A stretch of 64,000 bases of DNA from Botryosphaeria dothidea. Taxonomy: Eukaryota; Ascomycota; Dothideomycetes; Botryosphaeriales; Botryosphaeriaceae. The position numbers and the translations under genes are program-made. Shown piece after piece: positions 43,293-54,337 of this stretch; positions within the stretch are counted from its first letter, which is position 1, and each line of letters opens with the position of its first letter. The DNA lies in contig WWBZ02000010.1 of assembly GCA_011503125.2 (NCBI GenBank), forward strand, positions 930,001 through 994,000, given 5' to 3'. The notes under the pieces were generated by a model. The model saw nothing but the letters and a program-made list of their open reading frames with translations, was not told the DNA's origin and did not search any database.

Positions 43293-45571
43293 ATGATGGA
43301 CTACCCGCTGCTTAGCCTGCCTGACCCGGCGCCAGCCTACCTGCCCCAGCTCGAACCTTTACATACTGAACACCATAATGCTCCGGCCCAACAATTGTAC
43401 GGACCGTACGGCATCGACCAGACCCTGCAGACACAGCTTCCAGACGGACAATTTGCGACTACTCAGAACCCTGCCCTGCAACAATTCAGTCTCCCTACCC
43501 TGCATCACAGCTATACGCAGCACGATGCAGATTTTGCTAGTGACAGCCAGCCTGCATCTGCAGCGCCCATGGGCCCGCCAGATCGGCCACGAAAGCGCAA
43601 GGCGCCGACTCTTCGCGCGGATAACTGGGAGCCGTACAAGAAGCGCATCCTTGACCTGCACATTACACAAAACCTGCCATTGCCAAAGGTGAGGCAGATG
43701 ATCGAGGAGGAGTATGGCTTCAAAGCTGAGTACGTCGCTTGCGTTCGTGCAAGGTAGTGCGAGTCCTCAGTATGGTGCTGACACAGATACGTCCACAGGC
43801 TACGGCAGTACCGATCGCGCATTAGCCAGTGGGGAAAGGACAAGAACGTCAAGCCGCAGGAGATGGAAGCGATCGTGCGAAAGCGCCAGAAGAGGAAGCT
43901 TGTCGAAACCAACAAGGGCCCGCTCGTGTTCGAGGTGCGAGGCAGCCAGATAGAACCGCAGAAGATTGAGCGATGGATGAAGCGGCACGATGTAGCGGAC
44001 AGCTTTCTGTATGCACCTAGTCCGGTAGCACGTAAGTCAGGCACGGGTGAGATATGACTCTTCTTTGCTGATGCACCAAAGCCACGCCGTCTGCTGTAGG
44101 ATGCTATACGAACTCCGAACGAGGCTCGCCCGCGATGATCTCTATATACTCACCGGTGGCTTCGGTCTTGTCGCCAGGAGGTATATATCTCGCAACGCAG
44201 AGTCCGCAGATGCCGTCTCCTGCCTTGTCAGTCTCGAGCATCGTGCGGCCTCAAGCTAGAGCCTTCATGGGGCAAAGCCCAGCCCTTGCACATCGATCTC
44301 TTGGAGACCCCCAATTCGACTTCAATGCTGTCTCGAGTACCTTCGAAAACGAGATAGGTGTCGATGCACAACCTCGATACAGAGAAGAGGAGGAAAAGCG
44401 CCTGCAGGATCAGATTCTTGAAGCGGAGATGTCGCTAGAAAGCAGTACTTTGGACATACCAGGCATGCTCTACAGACTCGGAAGCGTGCTCATCGACCAA
44501 GGGAGGTACAGGGCTGCAGAAGATGTGGCCCGCAAACTGGTTGAGAGTCATGAAAGCCAGAGCGGCAGTGGGGACGGCGATGCGGAGACGCTCAAGTCTT
44601 GGGGATTTCTCGGTCGAGTGCTGTACTGTCAAGGACTGTATGTCAAGGCTGAGAGACTGCTTCGTCGAGCACTAAAAGGAGAGAAGAAGGTGCTTGGGCC
44701 TAAGCATCCGAATACGCTGACGAGCATGGGGAACTTAGCGCTTGTGCTGGACAGCCAAGGCAGGTATGAAGAGGCGGAAGAGATACACAGAGAGACGCTG
44801 GCATTACGCAAGAAGGTGCTTGGGCCTGAACATCCGGGTACGCTGATAAGCATGGGGAACTTGGCGATTGTGCTAGACCGCCAAGGCAGGTATGAAGAGG
44901 CGGAAGAGATACACAGAGAGACGCTGGCATTACGCAAGAAGGTGCTTGGGCCTGAACATCCGGGTACGCTGATAAGCATGGGGAACTTGGCGATTGTGCT
45001 AGACCGCCAAGGCAGGTATGAAGAGGCGGAAGAGATACACAGAGAGACGCTGGCATTACGCAAGAAGGTGCTTGGGCCTGAACATCCGAATACGCTGACG
45101 AGCATGGGGAACTTAGCGCTTGTGCTGGACAGCCAAGGCAGGTATGAAGAGGCGGAAGAGATACACAGAGAGACGCTGGCATTACGCAAGAAGGTGCTTG
45201 GGCCTGAACATCCGGGTACGCTGACGAGCATGGGGGACTTAGCGCTTGTGCTGGACAGCCAAGGCAGGTATGAAGAGGCGGAAGAGATACACAGAGAGAC
45301 GCTGGCATTGCGCAAGAAGGTGCTTGGGCCTGAACATCCGGATACGCTGATAAGCATGGGGAACTTGGCGATTGTGCTAGACAGGCAAGGCAGGTATAAA
45401 GAGGCAGAAGAGATACACAGAGAGACGCTGGCATTATTCAAGAAGGTGCTTGGGCCTGAACATCCGGATACGCTGATAAGCATGGGGAACTTGGCGATTG
45501 TGCTAGACAGGCAAGGCAGGTATAAAGAGGCGGAAGAGATGCATCGACGAGCGCTAGAAAGTAGAAAATGA
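43293..45571 (+). CDS. Clr5-domain protein with kinesin-light-chain-type TPR array, three exons, 719 aa
   Basis: Exons 43293-43729, 43799-44031 and 44082-45571 join in frame through introns of 69 and 50 nt (GTACGT...CACAG and GTAAGT...AAAG). Residues about 92-190 form a Clr5 domain: NWEPYKKRILDLHITQNLPL, MIEEEYGFKAE joined across intron 1 to LRQYRSRISQWGKDKN, then VFEVRGSQIEPQKI. After a Ser/Pro linker come two diverged TPRs (MLYRLGSVLIDQGRYRAAED, GRVLYCQGLYVKAERLL) and seven 42-residue KLC-type TPRs (KKVLGPEHPGTLISMGNLAI, VLDRQGRYEEAEEIHRETLA). No NB-ARC/NACHT domain is present. TPR arrays mediate protein binding; Clr5 is a fungal domain of unclear, probably DNA-related role. Met 43239 is an alternative start. 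Confidence 0.85.
44684..45565 (+). repeat. Seven tandem 126-bp coding repeats (TPR units)
   Basis: Units begin at 44684, 44810, 44936, 45062, 45188, 45314 and 45440, each with AAGAAGGTGCTTGGGCCT. They are nearly identical in DNA. Varying sites are few: HP(N/G/D)TL, (T/I)SMG(N/D)LA(L/I), D(S/R)QGRY(E/K). Units 2 and 3 appear identical. No RIP-type changes. Confidence 0.95.
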
Positions 45572-45861
45572 TGGAACATGAGCCCAATCGTTGGCTGATC
45601 AATGCCTTATTGCCTGATTTGTTTAAGCTTTCTGCTTGTCTCGGTCATAGAATCAGATACTCATAGCCAGCCCCTCTCATTCTTAATAATGAACGACGAA
45701 AAAATCAGTCAGTCTAGGGGACTAGTTCCCATTTTCAGGCTCGCATGACCATGCACCATTATATATTGTCAAACTGTGGGAGCCTCAGGCCCTGAACTGT
45801 GTGAGGCCAGAAGAAAGAACTGAATTTCTGACTATATACTTCTGCCTGTCCTTCCTAGTGA
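45572..45861. other. 3' flank of the Clr5-TPR gene, no gene seen
   Basis: Balanced composition; AATAATGAACG at about 45690 and AT-rich stretches may serve transcript ending. Ends at the LINE-A target site. Confidence 0.4.
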
Positions 45862-45876
45862 AGGAGATAATAATAG
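45862..45876. repeat. 15-bp target-site duplication of LINE-A copy 2 (left)
   Basis: AGGAGATAATAATAG, repeated at 51025-51039. The last bases overlap the (TAGA)n tail, so the exact edge is ambiguous by a few bases. Confidence 0.85.
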
Positions 45877-46069
45877 ATAGATAGATAGATAAATTCATTT
45901 CTTCCCGATATAGTTCCCTTACGGGTCCATGCGGGGCTGGCTATCTGTAGTTATTTTACACGAGGGGGAAAACCTTTTCGCCTGGCAAAAACCCCTCCTC
46001 TCTCTCTGGGCATGCTATCCTATACTAGTTCTTGTTTTTCCTTCTTACTAGTAGCGGCTGCTATGGCAG

Positions 46070-49000
46070 CCCTACATTCACCTGCTAGACCTATCTCTTC
46101 AGTCCTTATCCTCGTAGTTGTCCGGGTCCTAGTGGTCCTGGTGGTCCTGGTTGTCCTCCTAGTTCCTCTTCCTGGTTATCTTCCTATATTAGTTCCCTTG
46201 CCAGGCTGAATTGCTTGAGCAGCCCTAGGCGTAAGAACTAGTCTATTGCTGCTTTGATCCCCTTCTTTATTAAGAGGAGGGAGTAGTAGTCCGTGGTCCC
46301 TACCCTTTGGAGTATCTATGCCCTGCCCTGTTGGAAGTGGGGGCAGAAGAGGAGGATATGCTTTGGGGTTTATCTATGCCAGCCGCATAGACAGGCAGGA
46401 CTAGGGTACCCTGGCACCTTGCGCCTTAAGAGGAAGTCCTCTAGTCTAATATGCTCTATACGTAGTAGGGTGGCGAGTGTGCTCTGTGGCTTGGATAGTT
46501 CGCTGTGGATTTGTCTGATTTTTGGGTTCCACTGTGTGCTTTGGGCTACTAGCTTATCTTGTCTTCCCTGGCTAGTAGACTTTATCTATCTCTCCTTCCA
46601 CTTATTCCTATATACTATGCGTAGCTTCGTTCGCTCCGGGAGACTCTGGTAGGTAGAGGGGTAGTAGTTAAGGAGTAAGTTTGCCTTTTTTCTAAGTAGG
46701 GTTCTTCTAGCAGGGCTAGTAGCGCCTCTAGTACTTAGAGTAGCCCGAGCTATCTATTTAATACTCTAGCAAGTTTCCTCTACTACTATCGCGACTAGGC
46801 TATCCCTAGCTCTAATAGCCTAGGCTAGTGCTAGTTCGTCTAGGTATAGTAAGAGTAGGGGAATCCCTATCTTATGCTCTAAGGTTTATATGCTAGTTGA
46901 CTTATACGCCCCTAAGATAGTACGTAGGCACTGGTTTTAGATCTTCTTTAGTGGCTAGATGGTTATTTTTCTCCACCCTAGGATTCCCTCTAGGGTATAC
47001 TATACCCCACAGCCGTAGGTAAGGACTAGCCTTACCACGGCCGCATAGATATAACGGGCTTTAGTAAATAAGGCTCCCTAGGTAGACGCCGCGAGTCTAG
47101 AGAGAGATATGCACTATTTAATTGCCTTAGCTCCTATTTCCCTAATATAGGGTCCCCATCTAAGCTTGTTATCTACGTGGACTCCTAGAATCTTAATTAT
47201 AGGCTCTAGGTATCTAGCAAATCCAGGGATACGGATCCCTGCTGCCATATTAAATCTCCTTAGTTTCCTTATAAAATAAATAAGGTGATACTTGTCGGGC
47301 GAGAAAGCTAACCCGTAGGTAGCTACCTAGTGCTCGCAAATTTAATATGCTCCCTCTAGTATCCTATAGTTCTATTCTATAGATCTACTAAAGGTTAGGA
47401 TATTAGTATTATCGACGAATCTAAGGGGGAAGGTATTACCCCTACGTAGCTGTGTAAGTAGGTTAGATATAAAGAATAAGTAGAGTATCGGCGATAGTGA
47501 GGATCCCTAGGGAATCCCGGTTAAGGTCTAGATTAGTGGACTAGTGAAGTCTCCGAAGGATAGCTAAGTAGTACGGTCCTATAGAAAGGATCGGGTAAAT
47601 CTTTCTACCTATTCTAGGAGTTTTGCCATCCTTATATTATAGAGAAGCCTTCTATAAGATACGTGGTTATATACTCCCGAGATATCTAGGCTAAGGACTA
47701 AAGCTACTAGCCCTAGGTCTTATGCCTAGATAGTATAGATCTATTCTATAAGCAGGTTAAGAGCTGCTACTACGGATCTATTTCTCCTAGCTCCTATCTA
47801 TATATTAGGGAGTAGGCCGTATGCTTTAGTAGCCTAGGAGATTCTATCTACTATAATCCTCTTAAGTAGCTTTCCTAGCGTATTAAGTAAAGCAATTGGC
47901 CTAAATAACTTAGCTTTAGTATAGTCGTCCCTCTGTAGTTTCCTAAGGACTACGGTAATAGAGCTTTTAAACTGCCTAGGGTGGTATCCAAGTGCGAGGC
48001 ATCCCTGGAAGAGCCTGGTGAGGGGTCCCCTTAGTGTCTTAGCGTATTACTTTAGGAACCTGTTGGTGATCTTGTCTAGGCCTAGTACCTTATCTAGGGG
48101 AAGCTTCTTAATAGTATGGAGGACCTGCTCTTTAGTAAGGTCTTAGGGAATCTCTACTGGCACTAAGTATATATACCCATCTAGATCTAAGAGGTCGGTG
48201 GCCCTAGGAGGTAGGAAGAACTGGTTAGTAAGGATTTCTGCCTTAGACTAGTTATCGTAATATAGTTGTTTATCTACTCCCTAGAGGGGTAGGAACTAAG
48301 GTAGGGCTGGAGGTTCTAGTGCCCTTATTCTTGCCTACTTTAAGAGCTTCTAGAGTGTAGATGGGTCCGAAGTAATCTTAGCTACTATTCTACGCTATAC
48401 TTTTATTCTATCTTTTCTAATCTGCCTCTTCTTGCTATTAGTAATAGTTTAGTATACTACCTAGTCCTCCTCCCTTCCTATAGCCGTCTACTTCCTTCTA
48501 GCTGCTCTAGCCTAGTATACTAGGTCCGAACACTCCTTTATCTATTATATAGAGGCCTAGGGCGAGGGTCTCGCTACTGGGATAGTCTCCTAGATTATTC
48601 TTTAGATAGCCTCCTAGAGTAGTATAGTAAAGTAATCTAGGTCTGCTTTAGTGTTAAGAGGGGCTGCTTTAAGGTGTTCGAGCTTTAATTAGAGTATATT
48701 ATTAGTTCTCTTCTAGTCTACTTTCTTCTACTAGGGCCTTAGGGGGCGTAGTTCTGCGGGGGTAGGAGAAAAATCAAGTATAGTAAGGATAGGTAGGTGG
48801 TTAGAGGATGATTCGAGCTCCTGGCTAACTCTATAGCTAAGGATTCTCTCCTCTAGCCACCGTAATATAAAGACAAGGTCTAGAGTACTCTCGCTGCTAC
48901 TATCTCGTCTAGTAATAGTGCCTCTTAGAAGGGCTAGGTTAAGATTAGCTGCGGTAGCTATCTTAATTAGGTTATCCGCTAGGGTATAGTATATTAGGGA

Positions 49001-49440
49001 GGTTATACCTCCCTAGATAGGATAGTAGAGGTTAAAGTCCCCTAGGAGAATGTGCTCCCCTGGTTTTCTAAGAACTTCCGGTAGAAGAGATAGGGTTTCT
49101 AGCGCTATACTAGTATAAGAGGCTGGCGGGGGATTATAGTAGTTATAGATATAGATTATATATATCCTAGTAATAAGGGATAGTGTGATAAGATCTGGTA
49201 AATGGACTGTTGCTTGCTAGGAGTCGGGGCTAATAGCCTTGCTTATAAAGAAGCAGGTTCTTGCTACTCTCTTCTAGGGAAAAACTGTATAGTAGGTAGG
49301 GTGTCTTACTGTTGTCTTGACCCTCGGGTTCCTCTAAGGTTCCTAGATAGCTAGGATATAGTAGATCTTTAGGTCCACTTCCTTAAAGAGCGGGAGCATT
49401 ACCCTATCCTTACTCTTATAGACGTTATACTATATAATAG
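46070..49440 (-). pseudogene. LINE-A copy 2 ORF2 (endonuclease-reverse transcriptase)
   Basis: Same motifs as copy 1 in the same order: FNLYYPI*GG near 49010-49040 (HH of copy 1 changed to YY), GIP*GSSLSP near 47505, FVDNTNI near 47405-47420. The Gln of GIPQGS and the second Asp of FVDD are lost at the same positions as in copy 1. Many TAGs are common to both copies; others are private (for example EIP* where copy 1 keeps CAA). Boundaries approximate. Confidence 0.85.
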
Positions 49441-49469
49441 AGAGAGAGCCTATGTCTAACATTGACTTC

Positions 49470-51015
49470 CTTCCATCTCTAGGTCCGGCTACGAGGGGGC
49501 TAGTAGTATAGGCTATGAGGAGGGAGTTCCCGCGGGCTCCTCTAAGGCGTGTTGTAAGCTATTAAGTCCGGTGAACCTTATTTAGTTAGGAGGCGGGGGG
49601 CGGCTTAAGTCTCTTAGCCTGCCTGGTCCCCTCTTAACCAGCTCCTCCTCCCTAATCCTCTTCCTTAGTCCAATAGTTAACTAGTTAGTTTAAGGCTATG
49701 TTTTGGTTATCAGGGGTCCTTCCCGGTGCCTTTCTAGTACTACCAGGCGGGCCTAGGCGGCCTTAGCATAGTAGGCTCTGCGTGCTAGGCAGGAGTTGCT
49801 CTAGGCTATATGCCTTTAAGAGCAGTTTGCGCACTATATACTTTCCTTAGGGTAGTCCCTAGTATTATATGCCTTGCTGCACTATCCGTACTTTTCCTCC
49901 TTTTTATAATAGTTGGTAATATATCCGTAGGCCTGGCACTTGAAATACTAGGTTACTATAAAGGCTGCGTTATAGTACTACGCTATATAGATAGCAAAGT
50001 TAATAATAAGCCCCTTATTAATAATCTGATTAGCGGTTTCGGGGTTTGTGGTGCTAAGGATAATGGCCGAGTGAGTTTTCCCCTCTGGGAGCTTCCTCTT
50101 TAGCCAGGCCAGCTTGCTAATACGTAGTCCTGGGTATAGAGATAGGTTCTACTCCTAGATGGTTTGGATGGCTTGGGGGTCTGTAGTGTCGATTCCTTCT
50201 CGAGGGACGTTGTGTACTAGCACTGAGTATAGCTGCTGGTTAGGCCTAACTTCTTTTCCTAGTCCTATAGTCTATTCCTAGTCCTAGAGAAGGGCTATTC
50301 TGGTTGCTTTATCCGGTATAAAGATCCTAACGTCTCCACTGGGGAGCTTCTTGGCAGCAAGTACTTTCTTACACGCCCAGCTTTTTCCTGCCTAGATCTT
50401 TCTGATAATTGCCTCATTTAAGAGCTTAGCTATTTCTTGTCTATTTGCTGTCTCTAGGAAGTAGAGGGTAAGTTTAGTGGTGGCTGGGGGGGTAGGGGGC
50501 TTCGGGGCTGCTTGGGCTACAATTTGTGCCCAGCTGCGAGTGTTGGGTGTGGGTGTAGAGGTAGCCTAGATACGGTTAACTGTCTTTTGGACCTGTTGGA
50601 CCTCTTTGAGGATGTCCTTAAGGCCTAGCTCCTTGGTGGCTGCCTCCTGGCAGATAGTAATATGATCCTAGAAGATTATCTTAGCAATGTCGAGAAAATT
50701 TTTTACCTAGCTGGAGAGGACTAAAGGGAGGCTAGCGGATGTTTGTAGGGCTTGGAGGAGGGTGTCTGCTGTTTTTGAGACTCTCTCAACGTATTCTACG
50801 CTGTACTGGGTGCTCTGCGGTTTCTTGGGGGTGTATTAGGGCTGGGTAGAGGTAGTCACTGGGGGAGGCTGTTCGCCTCTTCCTATGTCCTCTACATTAA
50901 CCACTTCGCGGCTGCAGTTGTCTTGAGTACTATTTTGGGACTCGCGAAGCCTAGGAGAGTCCCTAGGGCCCTCTCCCGGCGCCGTAGCTTGGGGTCGATT
51001 TTTTGGTGTGGTCAT
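49470..51015 (-). pseudogene. LINE-A copy 2 ORF1 (zinc-knuckle protein)
   Basis: Starts at ATG 51015 with MTTPKNRPQATAPGEGPRDS and continues in one phase through the coiled part and the degenerate zinc knuckle near 49870-49960. In-frame TAGs occur at Trp/Gln positions. The end is approximate. Confidence 0.75.
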
Positions 51016-51039
51016 GTTTTTCCTAGGAGATAATAATAG

Positions 51040-51212
51040 TATTAACGTCTATCTGTACTAACTTTATAGCTAGTCTACCTCCTATGGGCCTTGTTAACGG
51101 GTAGAGTAGCCACCTTTTCGCTGGATAAATGAGATCCTCCGCTTCCTACCCGGTTTTTATTGTAAGTCCTACTGTGCAGCCGTCTTGTTAGCCGTCCCTA
51201 GCACTCCGCGGT
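51040..51212. other. Short spacer between LINE-A and element B
   Basis: Mixed composition, no readable frame. Confidence 0.4.
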
Positions 51213-51442
51213 TGTCAGGCCCCTCAAGCGCTACCACCCCAGGCAACTGGGTAGATACTCAACAGCAACCAGAGGCCCCAGCTGTACCAAGGATAACTCG
51301 GTCAGGCACTAGGGCACGGGCCCAGCGCTAAGCGACTGGGTATATTTACCCTTCGCCCTCTCTTTCCAGACTCTTTCCTTTCTCCTTGTACATAGATTTT
51401 TAGTTGAAAGTAATACCATCATTTCGGCTTTGCTGCCTCACA
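51213..51442 (+). repeat. Element B copy (230 bp)
   Basis: TGTCAGGCCCCTCAAGCGCT to GCTGCCTCACA. Contains a TATATTTACCC box and a pyrimidine-rich run, as in the other copies. No matching 5-bp flanks. Confidence 0.85.
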
Positions 51443-51785
51443 CACTTTTAGTATTAGAGAATGATGCGCTCGAATCGCTCTCGGGTTCGCTAAGGATCTC
51501 GATAGGAGAAGTGTTCGCTCGCTTCCTTTTCTTAGATAATGCGGGGTACTACGGTAGTGGTTTCGCTGGGTCCTAGAGATCGTGGAGGTGGTTTCCTAGG
51601 TGCTAGAGGTTGTGGCGGCGGTTCCTTAGGTGTCGGAGGTTGTGGGGAAAGCTCTGGTAGCTAGTTTGTAGATGGCTTTAGTGCGAGTGCTGGCAATTTT
51701 TTTTAGGGTAATTCCGAAGAGCGCCGCTGTCTCCGTAGGCGTGCATTTAAGTAGAAATGTCTGGAGACATCTTCGTATGCGCTAT
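51443..51785 (-). pseudogene. Proline-rich gene scrap between two element B copies
   Basis: One minus frame reads RRQRRSSELP then, after a stop, repeated PTPKEPPPQPLAPRKPPPRS units encoded by an imperfect ~36-bp tandem repeat at 51560-51660. Both sides are cut by element B. Family unknown; it could also be a repeat without coding role. Confidence 0.3.
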
Positions 51786-52017
51786 TGTGAGGCAGCAAAG
51801 CCAAAATGATGGTATTACTTTCAACTGAAAATCTATGTACAAGGAGAAAAGGAAAGAGAGTTTGAAAGAGAGGGTGAAGGGTAGATATACCCAACCGCCT
51901 AGCGCTGGGCCCGTGCCCTAGTGCCTAAACGAGTTGTCCTTGGTGTAGCTGGGGCCTTTGGTTGCTGCTGGACATCTGCCCAGCTGTCTGAGGTGGTAGC
52001 GCCTGAGGGGCCTGACA
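51786..52017 (-). repeat. Element B copy (232 bp, inverted)
   Basis: TGTGAGGCAGC to GGGGCCTGACA. The left flank GCTAT (51781-51785) recurs as GCTAT at 52019-52023, one base beyond the right end, a possible 5-bp target duplication. Confidence 0.85.
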
Positions 52018-52419
52018 TGCTATAAGGTAGCTTACTGTTGCAGTTCCCTCGGGAACCTGCTGAATGCGCAGCATATCCTTGCGTGCCTAGGGAGAGACCA
52101 AGTGGTAGAGGACTTTGTGTTGCAATGGTTCTATCTAAGCTGGTTTATATACACGAATGTTGGGCTGAATTGGGTAGAAATCAGGTAGGAATTGGGCAGA
52201 GATTTGGGCAGTAATCAGGTAGAAATATCGTGCATAGAGCACGTTGGGTAGTACTTAAGTATTAGCGCTCAGCACAGATCAGTTTGGGTATATCTGATCA
52301 ATACTGATGTCTGAACCATTACATTTACTTACCATCCATACGCTGTTTATGGACTCGGGAATATTGGAACACGTTTGACCAAACTGTGGGAAATCGACTA
52401 GTGGCGCATTTGACGTTAC
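52018..52419. other. No gene; short GGGTAGAAATCAGG-like repeats
   Basis: Degenerate repeats of GGGTAGAAATCAGGTAG / GGGCAGTAATCAGG occur at about 52165-52250. No coding frame with support. Confidence 0.4.
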
Positions 52420-52698
52420 GTTGATGCCCAACCCCTCATCGGCACTTAGCATCGGAATATAAACACTCTTAGTTATACTACACTCTCTTTCATGTATATA
52501 AGCAAGTCTACCCACCTTCATTACGGGAGACAGGCAGAAGCACATAGGTAGAAATTCACTTCTTCCTCTCTGACCTCAACATACGATTCGGATCAAGAGA
52601 TCCACTACGATCGAACCAAGAGGCCCACTCATTCAATCTTTGACACTAAGAGTGTTGATAGTCCGATGCTAAGTGCCGACGAGGGGTTGGGCATCAAC
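52420..52698. repeat. Inverted repeat with ~55-bp arms, including an LTR-D fragment
   Basis: Left arm 52420-52474 and right arm 52645-52698 are inverted copies (tips GTTGATGCCCAACCCCTC) with about four mismatches. The left half up to 52581 (ending CCTCAACA) also resembles the solo LTR at 55188-55427: GATGCC(C/T)AACCCC(T/G)CATCGGCAC, then TGTATATAAGCAAG and GGAGACAGGCAGAA. It is either a MITE-like element or two head-to-head LTR fragments. Confidence 0.65.
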
Positions 52699-52804
52699 TA
52701 GAGGTGTTTCCCTTCATCCGGTGGAAGATTCGAGATAAGTTCAAGACTTAAGGCAATAATGCTAACAAACTGAGTAAAAGGGGATTCTGGTTGACAGTAG
52801 GCAA

Positions 52805-53234
52805 TCATGGGTTGCTCCGACCCGAATTGCCGAGAGATGCTCCTGTATAGCCTCTGGCAGCCCTTTTCCGGCCCCTACGCCCACCCCAAGCGCCACTCCT
52901 AGCGCTTCTTGCTCTCCTCTTTCTCGCAGCTCCATCTATTTGTTGAGCCAGATGTTCCCGTTCCAAATGCTCAAGAAGAATTCCGAACTCACTCTCTTCC
53001 TCACACACCGGGCATGTCGTAATGCCATATTCCTGCTTGGAGTGCATTTGCTTCCAGTACTTTACTGCCTCAGTTCTAAGCTGGCCAGTCAAATAGGGTA
53101 GGATATCACGCTTGTTATTCATCCATGATTTGATGATCAGACCCAAACAGTTACTGGTTCCCACCTCCAAGGCTTGCGTAAGATCTCGTAAAAGTCTCTG
53201 AATGAGTTCGTCGCGCTTTTGGTTTTTGGCCCTC
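52805..53234 (-). pseudogene. Gene 3' fragment with a CPVC...H finger-like motif, cut by element B
   Basis: Open minus frame reading KRDELIQRLLRDLTQALEVG, NCLGLIIKSWMNNKRDILPY, TCPVCEEESEFGILLEHLER then EH, and a basic tail (RKRRARSARS, GGRRGRKRAARG). CxxC followed by HxxxxH is zinc-finger-like. The 5' part is missing because element B starts at 53235; no continuation is evident beyond 53467. No stops inside, so the loss is recent. Family not recognised. Confidence 0.45.
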
Positions 53235-53467
53235 TGTCAGGCCCCTCAGCTACTACCACCTCAGACAGCTGGGCAGATGTCCAGCAGCAACCAAAGGCCC
53301 CAGCTACACCAAGGACAACTCGTTTAGGCACTAGGGCACGGGCCCAGCGCTAGGCGGTTGGGTATATCTACTCTTTACCCTCTCTTTTAAACTCTCTTTT
53401 CCTTTTCTCCTTGTACATAGATTTTCAGTTGAAAGCAATACCATCGTTTCGGCTTTGCTGCCTCACA
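53235..53467 (+). repeat. Element B copy (233 bp)
   Basis: TGTCAGGCCCCTCAGCTACT to GCTGCCTCACA. Interrupts the minus-strand gene fragment at 52805-53234. Confidence 0.85.
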
Positions 53468-54337
53468 CCTACTTACTCTAGCCGCAGCGTTCGCCTCTTC
53501 GCGGGGCCACTATGGCTTACGTGAGAAACCCAACATTACCAACCCCCACCTCCTCCAAAAAGCCTGGCGACATAGGTCTACAGCAGCATGCAATAACGCC
53601 TCTGCACTCCATCGTGGCTTTTGCCAAGCTCTCAATATGGTCAGTTATCATGCCATGCTTTGTGCGAGATGTGATAAAGGGAGATGGTAAATAACACCAG
53701 TCATAAAATAATGCTAATCTTTGTTTGCATAACTCATGCGCTGCCTTGCAAAAATGCGGCTAGGGCATATGTGGTGTTCGGGGAGTAGGCAAAAACGTAG
53801 GCAGCCTCGCTATACTATCCCTCAGTAGTCTCTAGAGTGGTGAGCGGTAAACCGGGAGCAGCGAATAGTAGCCGGTAAGCAGTCTTGCTACAAGTATAGA
53901 AGATGCCGACTAAAAGCAACATGCGTTATAGAGCGGAGCTCCGTCTTTTGTACTAAATAAAACATGCACTAATCCAGATCCTATTACACGGCTAATATGG
54001 AAAACCTATGCCTGCAACCGTAATACAACATCACTAACAGTTCTCGTTAACGATATCCTCCTTAACACCATCGACTGAACTACGTTTCGCGAGCGCATAA
54101 TCTCCGCCGCATAGAATCTAGTTTTCCTCCTGGACAGCACTACCTTCTAGGCCAACCTCCATCCTAGGTAGCTTTTTAAACCCGCGCGGGCAACGCTATG
54201 GTAGCGGACAAAGTAGCCAGAAATAGTAGAGTATACGCCGTATACGGTGCTCATAGTGACGCATCGGCGGAAGATGGCTGTGGCGTGTAATCGCGTGATT
54301 ATGCTGGAAACTGGAAGGGTGATTGACGAAGAGTTGC
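53468..54337. other. No gene recognised
   Basis: Partly balanced (53470-53700) and partly TpA-rich (53940-54200). Short open frames on both strands (53512-53694, 54147-54440) show no family motif. Confidence 0.4.

Larger units (their letters stand above)
45877..51024 (-). mobile_element. LINE-A copy 2, full length
   Basis: 5.15 kb, reverse orientation, bounded by a 15-bp target duplication and starting at its 3' end with (TAGA)n. Colinear with copy 1 (17142-22277). It retains the ORF1 start codon (ATG at 51015). Inserted about 300 bp downstream of the Clr5-TPR gene. RIP-type damage is at least as heavy as in copy 1, with private and shared stops. Confidence 0.92.

Noticed and set aside
44629..45579. 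316-codon minus-strand frame opposite the TPR array
   Set aside because: A shadow of the near-identical 126-bp repeats; Ser/Cys-rich repeats follow from codon reversal.
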